Below are positions 61,849-64,000 of a stretch of DNA of 64,000 nt, piece after piece. How positions within the stretch are numbered: the first letter of the stretch is position 1; each line of letters opens with the position of its first letter. A program made the translations under genes and the position numbers. The notes beneath the pieces were generated by a model. It did not search any database, was not told the DNA's origin, and saw only the letters and a list, made by a program, of their open reading frames with translations. This DNA comes from Lactococcus hircilactis (GTDB lineage Bacteria > Bacillota > Bacilli > Lactobacillales > Streptococcaceae), in the NCBI RefSeq assembly GCF_009601015.1, contig NZ_WITJ01000001.1, positions 1 through 64,000 of the forward strand, given 5' to 3'.

Positions 61849-62146
61849 GTTGTGTATCCTCCGATTTTCTTTCTATTTTGTAGGTTCGATGATTGATAGT
61901 AAGTCTAAACTTTAAGGCTAAATAAAAGAACTGCCAAAGGGGCAGCCCTTTAAATCTTCCGAATGTTGAGATTCCTATGGAAAATATTGCAATTATCGTA
62001 AAGGTTTGAACCTCTAAAAAAGGCAGCTTCCACTTAATCAAAGCATAAGCCGAAATAGCGATGACCGCCGCAATTAAAAAACCTGCAATGACAAGCTTTG
62101 TCGTCTTTCCTGTTTTAGCTCCATCTTTATAAATACGAATTTCCAT
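61763..62146 (-). CDS. PrgI/TcpE-like small membrane protein
   Basis: 127 residues with two adjacent membrane helices (KLVIAGFLIAAVIAISAYAL; FLEVQTFTIIAIFSIGISTF) and a basic C-terminal tail (EKTKKSAAGRPKLWRKTKDR). Position immediately before VirB4 and this topology match the PrgI family (VirB3-like). Its 3' end overlaps the VirB4 gene by 86 bases, suggesting coupled translation. Confidence 0.75.
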   Translation of the reverse strand: MEIRIYKDGAKTGKTTKLVIAGFLIAAVIAISAYALIKWKLPFLEVQTFTIIAIFSIGISTFGRFKGLPLWQFFYLALKFRLTINHRTYKIERKSEDTQLETEKTKKSAAGRPKLWRKTKDREEKNK

Positions 62147-62150
62147 TTTT

Positions 62151-62984
62151 TTAAACTCCTACTCCAAATAAGCGTTTTGAAACACTCAAAGTCTGCCAAA
62201 TCAGCACAACATAGGCAATCGCATAAACCACACTTCCCATTGCAGCCCCCCAAGCGCTTAATCCTGTAACGATGCCTAATGTTCCGCTCAAATCAATCGT
62301 TGGTTTTGCAAAAAAGCTAAAGAGCCACATGACTGCCATAATGACGACAGTTTGAAACGCATAAGCAAAGCCGTGTTTCAAGTAGTTCTTTCCGATAGAA
62401 TCGAACTCACGTGAAGCAAAGCTGACCATTGGAATTGGAGATAAGAAAGCCATCAAGTAAAGTTGGAAAAACCGAAGATAGATGATAACTGCGACCGAAA
62501 GTGCTGCTACAAGCTGTGCAATGAGACAAATGACGTACATCAATACGCCTGTAACTGCAGTAGAGATTAAATCTCCCGGATTAGTGAGCAGTCCAAAAAG
62601 CTGCCCTAATGCTGAAAGGGGATTATCTGGCAGCTTGATTTGTGGAATAAAACTGTTAAGCAACGCATCCGTTAGCGTTCCTGATTTATTAAAGAGGTTA
62701 ATTGCTCCTGTTGAAATCGAAACGATAAAAACAAAGAGTACTACTCCTATCGTGGAAAGCGCCAGTGAAATAAGCCAGCGCATAAAAGCAAAAGAAATAT
62801 CCTTGAATACTAAACTCTCCCCGGCTTGACTTTTGGGAACGACAACATTGATGACTTCCATCATAAAAAAGAAAAGAGAGAGGTAAAAAGCAACGGGGAG
62901 CATAACCTCGTAAGAAGTTTTCAAAACCCAGTCAAAAGCTGCAGGGTTATAATCTGTTATATTCTGAGTAAAACTAAAAAACAT
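62151..62984 (-). CDS. TrbL/VirB6-like polytopic membrane protein
   Basis: 277 residues from ATG 62984, eight bases after AAAGGGGA; a longer frame to 63056 overlaps the previous gene and lacks a site. Six or more helices (VMLPVAFYLSLFFFMMEVI; WLISLALSTIGVVLFVFIV; GVLMYVICLIAQLVAALSVA and others), with FYQLYLMAFLSPIPM-like (RFFQLYLMAFLSPIPMVSFA) sequence typical of VirB6/TrbL. Forms part of the inner channel. Confidence 0.8.
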   Translation of the reverse strand: MFFSFTQNITDYNPAAFDWVLKTSYEVMLPVAFYLSLFFFMMEVINVVVPKSQAGESLVFKDISFAFMRWLISLALSTIGVVLFVFIVSISTGAINLFNKSGTLTDALLNSFIPQIKLPDNPLSALGQLFGLLTNPGDLISTAVTGVLMYVICLIAQLVAALSVAVIIYLRFFQLYLMAFLSPIPMVSFASREFDSIGKNYLKHGFAYAFQTVVIMAVMWLFSFFAKPTIDLSGTLGIVTGLSAWGAAMGSVVYAIAYVVLIWQTLSVSKRLFGVGV

Positions 62985-63000
62985 CGGCGTGTCCCCTTTC

Positions 63001-63321
63001 TCATGAACCTGGTGGCGCTGTGATAGCTGCTGCAATCGCAAAGCCAATTCCGACAAGAATAATCCCTCCTACTATAGTAAAAATAGGAGCACGCCGTGCA
63101 GCTGGTCCATCATCCCAACTCAAGAAAAGCCAGCCTAGTCCAAGCAATGCAACGATGATGCCTGCAGTGCTGAACCCCCATTTAACATTATCTTGCATTG
63201 TTTTCACGGCACTCGCCGTTGTAACATCCGCAAGTGCCGTCATTTTAACTGCGAGCGTACTTGTGAGTGCCGCAAGCCCAAAACTTGTTTTTGAAGCTTG
63301 CATTTTAATTTTTTTGTTCAT
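63001..63321 (-). CDS. small TrbC/VirB2-like membrane protein
   Basis: 106 residues: a signal-like N-terminus (MNKKIKMQASKTSFGLAALT, then VKMTALA), then two hydrophobic helices (GFSTAGIIVALLGLGWLFLS; PIFTIVGGIILVGIGFAIAA) separated by a charged loop with DDGPAARRAP. Size, order and two-helix layout match TrbC/VirB2-type pilin-like proteins of Gram-positive transfer operons. Confidence 0.72.
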   Translation of the reverse strand: MNKKIKMQASKTSFGLAALTSTLAVKMTALADVTTASAVKTMQDNVKWGFSTAGIIVALLGLGWLFLSWDDGPAARRAPIFTIVGGIILVGIGFAIAAAITAPPGS

Positions 63322-63347
63322 TATTCATCTCCATTTTTTATTATTTG

Positions 63348-64000
63348 TTAAGCGACATCGCTTAAATCAGCTGTTAAACATTCCATCGTGTCTGGATTTT
63401 GTGCAACACTATCTTCTATCATTGATTTGTCATCCACATATCTAACCGCTTCATACCATCTCGCGTCATTAGGAGAGGTTGCCCATTCTTTTGCACGAGG
63501 GTGTTTTTTAGAATTATATTTTTTAACCTTGACAATAGGGACATCGCCTGTAATTTTAATTAAAGCATCAAGGCGATTGGATTGTTCAATCTCGTCAATC
63601 ATATAGACATCACGTCCCAAACTATCCGTGTTTTGAGAGCCACCACCGTGTCCCCCAAATTGTTTACCTTCACTTTTCTTACCAATCGTTTGTTTACCGG
63701 AAAGCTCCGTGAACTTTTCTTTCGTCAATTTTGTCGTTGCACCTGCCATATAAACGAGTGAATCACAAGCTCCCAAGATTTCCTCCCAAGTTTCCTTATA
63801 AACACGTTTCAACTGGTCAAAGTTCTGAGCGGTAAATTCAAAGCTCATTCCTCGACCACGAAGCACCGCGATTGCTTTTAAGATATTAGGAATTGCTCCA
63901 ATACTTGGAAATTCTTCAAGAATCAAACGAATAGGGATAGGCAACGCCCCTCCATAGATATTGTCCGCAACATCTTCCGTAATTTGAAAAAGCAAAGTAA
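63348..64000 (-). CDS. VirD4/TraG-family coupling protein, C-terminal part (5' end outside window)
   Basis: The frame is open to the window edge, so the N-terminal membrane part and Walker A are missing. Visible: RLILEEFPSIGAIPNILKAI (Walker B-like EEF), SFEFTAQNFDQLKRVY and TGKETA-like ELSGKQTIGKKS. These match the C-terminal NTPase core of VirD4-type coupling proteins, which link the relaxosome to the channel. The acidic tail (MIEDSVAQNPDTMECLTADL) may bind the relaxosome. First visible gene of the conjugation operon. Confidence 0.85.
   Translation of the reverse strand, partial: TLLFQITEDVADNIYGGALPIPIRLILEEFPSIGAIPNILKAIAVLRGRGMSFEFTAQNFDQLKRVYKETWEEILGACDSLVYMAGATTKLTKEKFTELSGKQTIGKKSEGKQFGGHGGGSQNTDSLGRDVYMIDEIEQSNRLDALIKITGDVPIVKVKKYNSKKHPRAKEWATSPNDARWYEAVRYVDDKSMIEDSVAQNPDTMECLTADLSDVA

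Noticed and set aside
1..64000. Replication origin, integrase or attachment site, tRNA or rRNA
   Set aside because: None recognised; the window therefore does not settle plasmid versus integrative element.

Overview
The window is AT-rich DNA read as accessory, probably plasmid-borne (or integrative-conjugative) DNA of a lactic acid bacterium in the Streptococcaceae, most likely Lactococcus. The reasons are an Rgg regulator with a neighbouring small hydrophobic peptide, LcnC/LcnD-type bacteriocin exporters, ISL3, IS3, IS110 and ISS1-type insertion sequences, a PezAT module, and a Gram-positive type IV secretion region. No replication gene, integrase, rRNA or tRNA was seen, so plasmid versus ICE stays open. 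The genus is an inference from gene families, not from a search.

Layout. 1-2.1 kb: the 3' part of a C39-like cysteine peptidase gene with a hydrophobic tail, a small two-helix membrane protein with a CTG start, then IS30 and IS3 debris. 2.2-5.2 kb: a restriction-modification pair (m5C methyltransferase plus a GHKL-ATPase/nuclease protein). 5.4-7.35 kb: fragments and a PezAT-type toxin-antitoxin operon with a palindromic operator. 7.4-8.7 kb: ISL3 copy A, with an 81-base deletion. 8.7-20.9 kb: a two-peptide lanthipeptide cluster. 21.4-23.3 kb: a TetR regulator, then a SHP-like pheromone gene divergent from an Rgg regulator. 23.3-25.5 kb: mobilization module 1 (relaxase, MobC, palindrome-rich oriT candidate). 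25.5-30.2 kb: an IS3 element, debris, an unknown 336-aa protein, YjdF with its RNA leader, and a serine resolvase. 30.2-34.4 kb: a secreted peptide, ABC transporter and lipoprotein operon between two similar, possibly res-like, repeats. 34.4-41.4 kb: broken SDR gene, MerR regulator, intact ISL3 copy B, a secreted hydrophobic protein, IS200 and IS110 remnants and an orphan RelE-like gene. 41.5-64 kb: a conjugation operon read right to left, from VirD4 (cut by the window edge) through VirB6/VirB4-like proteins, a cell-wall hydrolase, a 2765-residue methylase-helicase, an LtrC-like TOPRIM protein, MobC and relaxase 2.

The most unusual system is the lanthipeptide cluster. Its two precursors share the leader hexapeptide ITLIED. 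One has the CTxTxEC lipid-II-type ring of alpha peptides. The other (beta) core has about twelve Ser/Thr but only two Cys. Of the two LanM synthetases, LanM1 keeps every cyclase zinc ligand. LanM2 has lost all of them (Cys/His replaced by Ser/Tyr and Val/Asn) while keeping its dehydratase residues. A flavodoxin-like reductase is encoded just upstream. My working hypothesis is that LanM2 is a dehydratase without cyclase activity, and that surplus dehydroamino acids may be left in place or reduced to D-amino acids. Export appears to use a class II bacteriocin-type C39-ABC transporter with an HlyD-like partner, and control may run through the SHP/Rgg pair.
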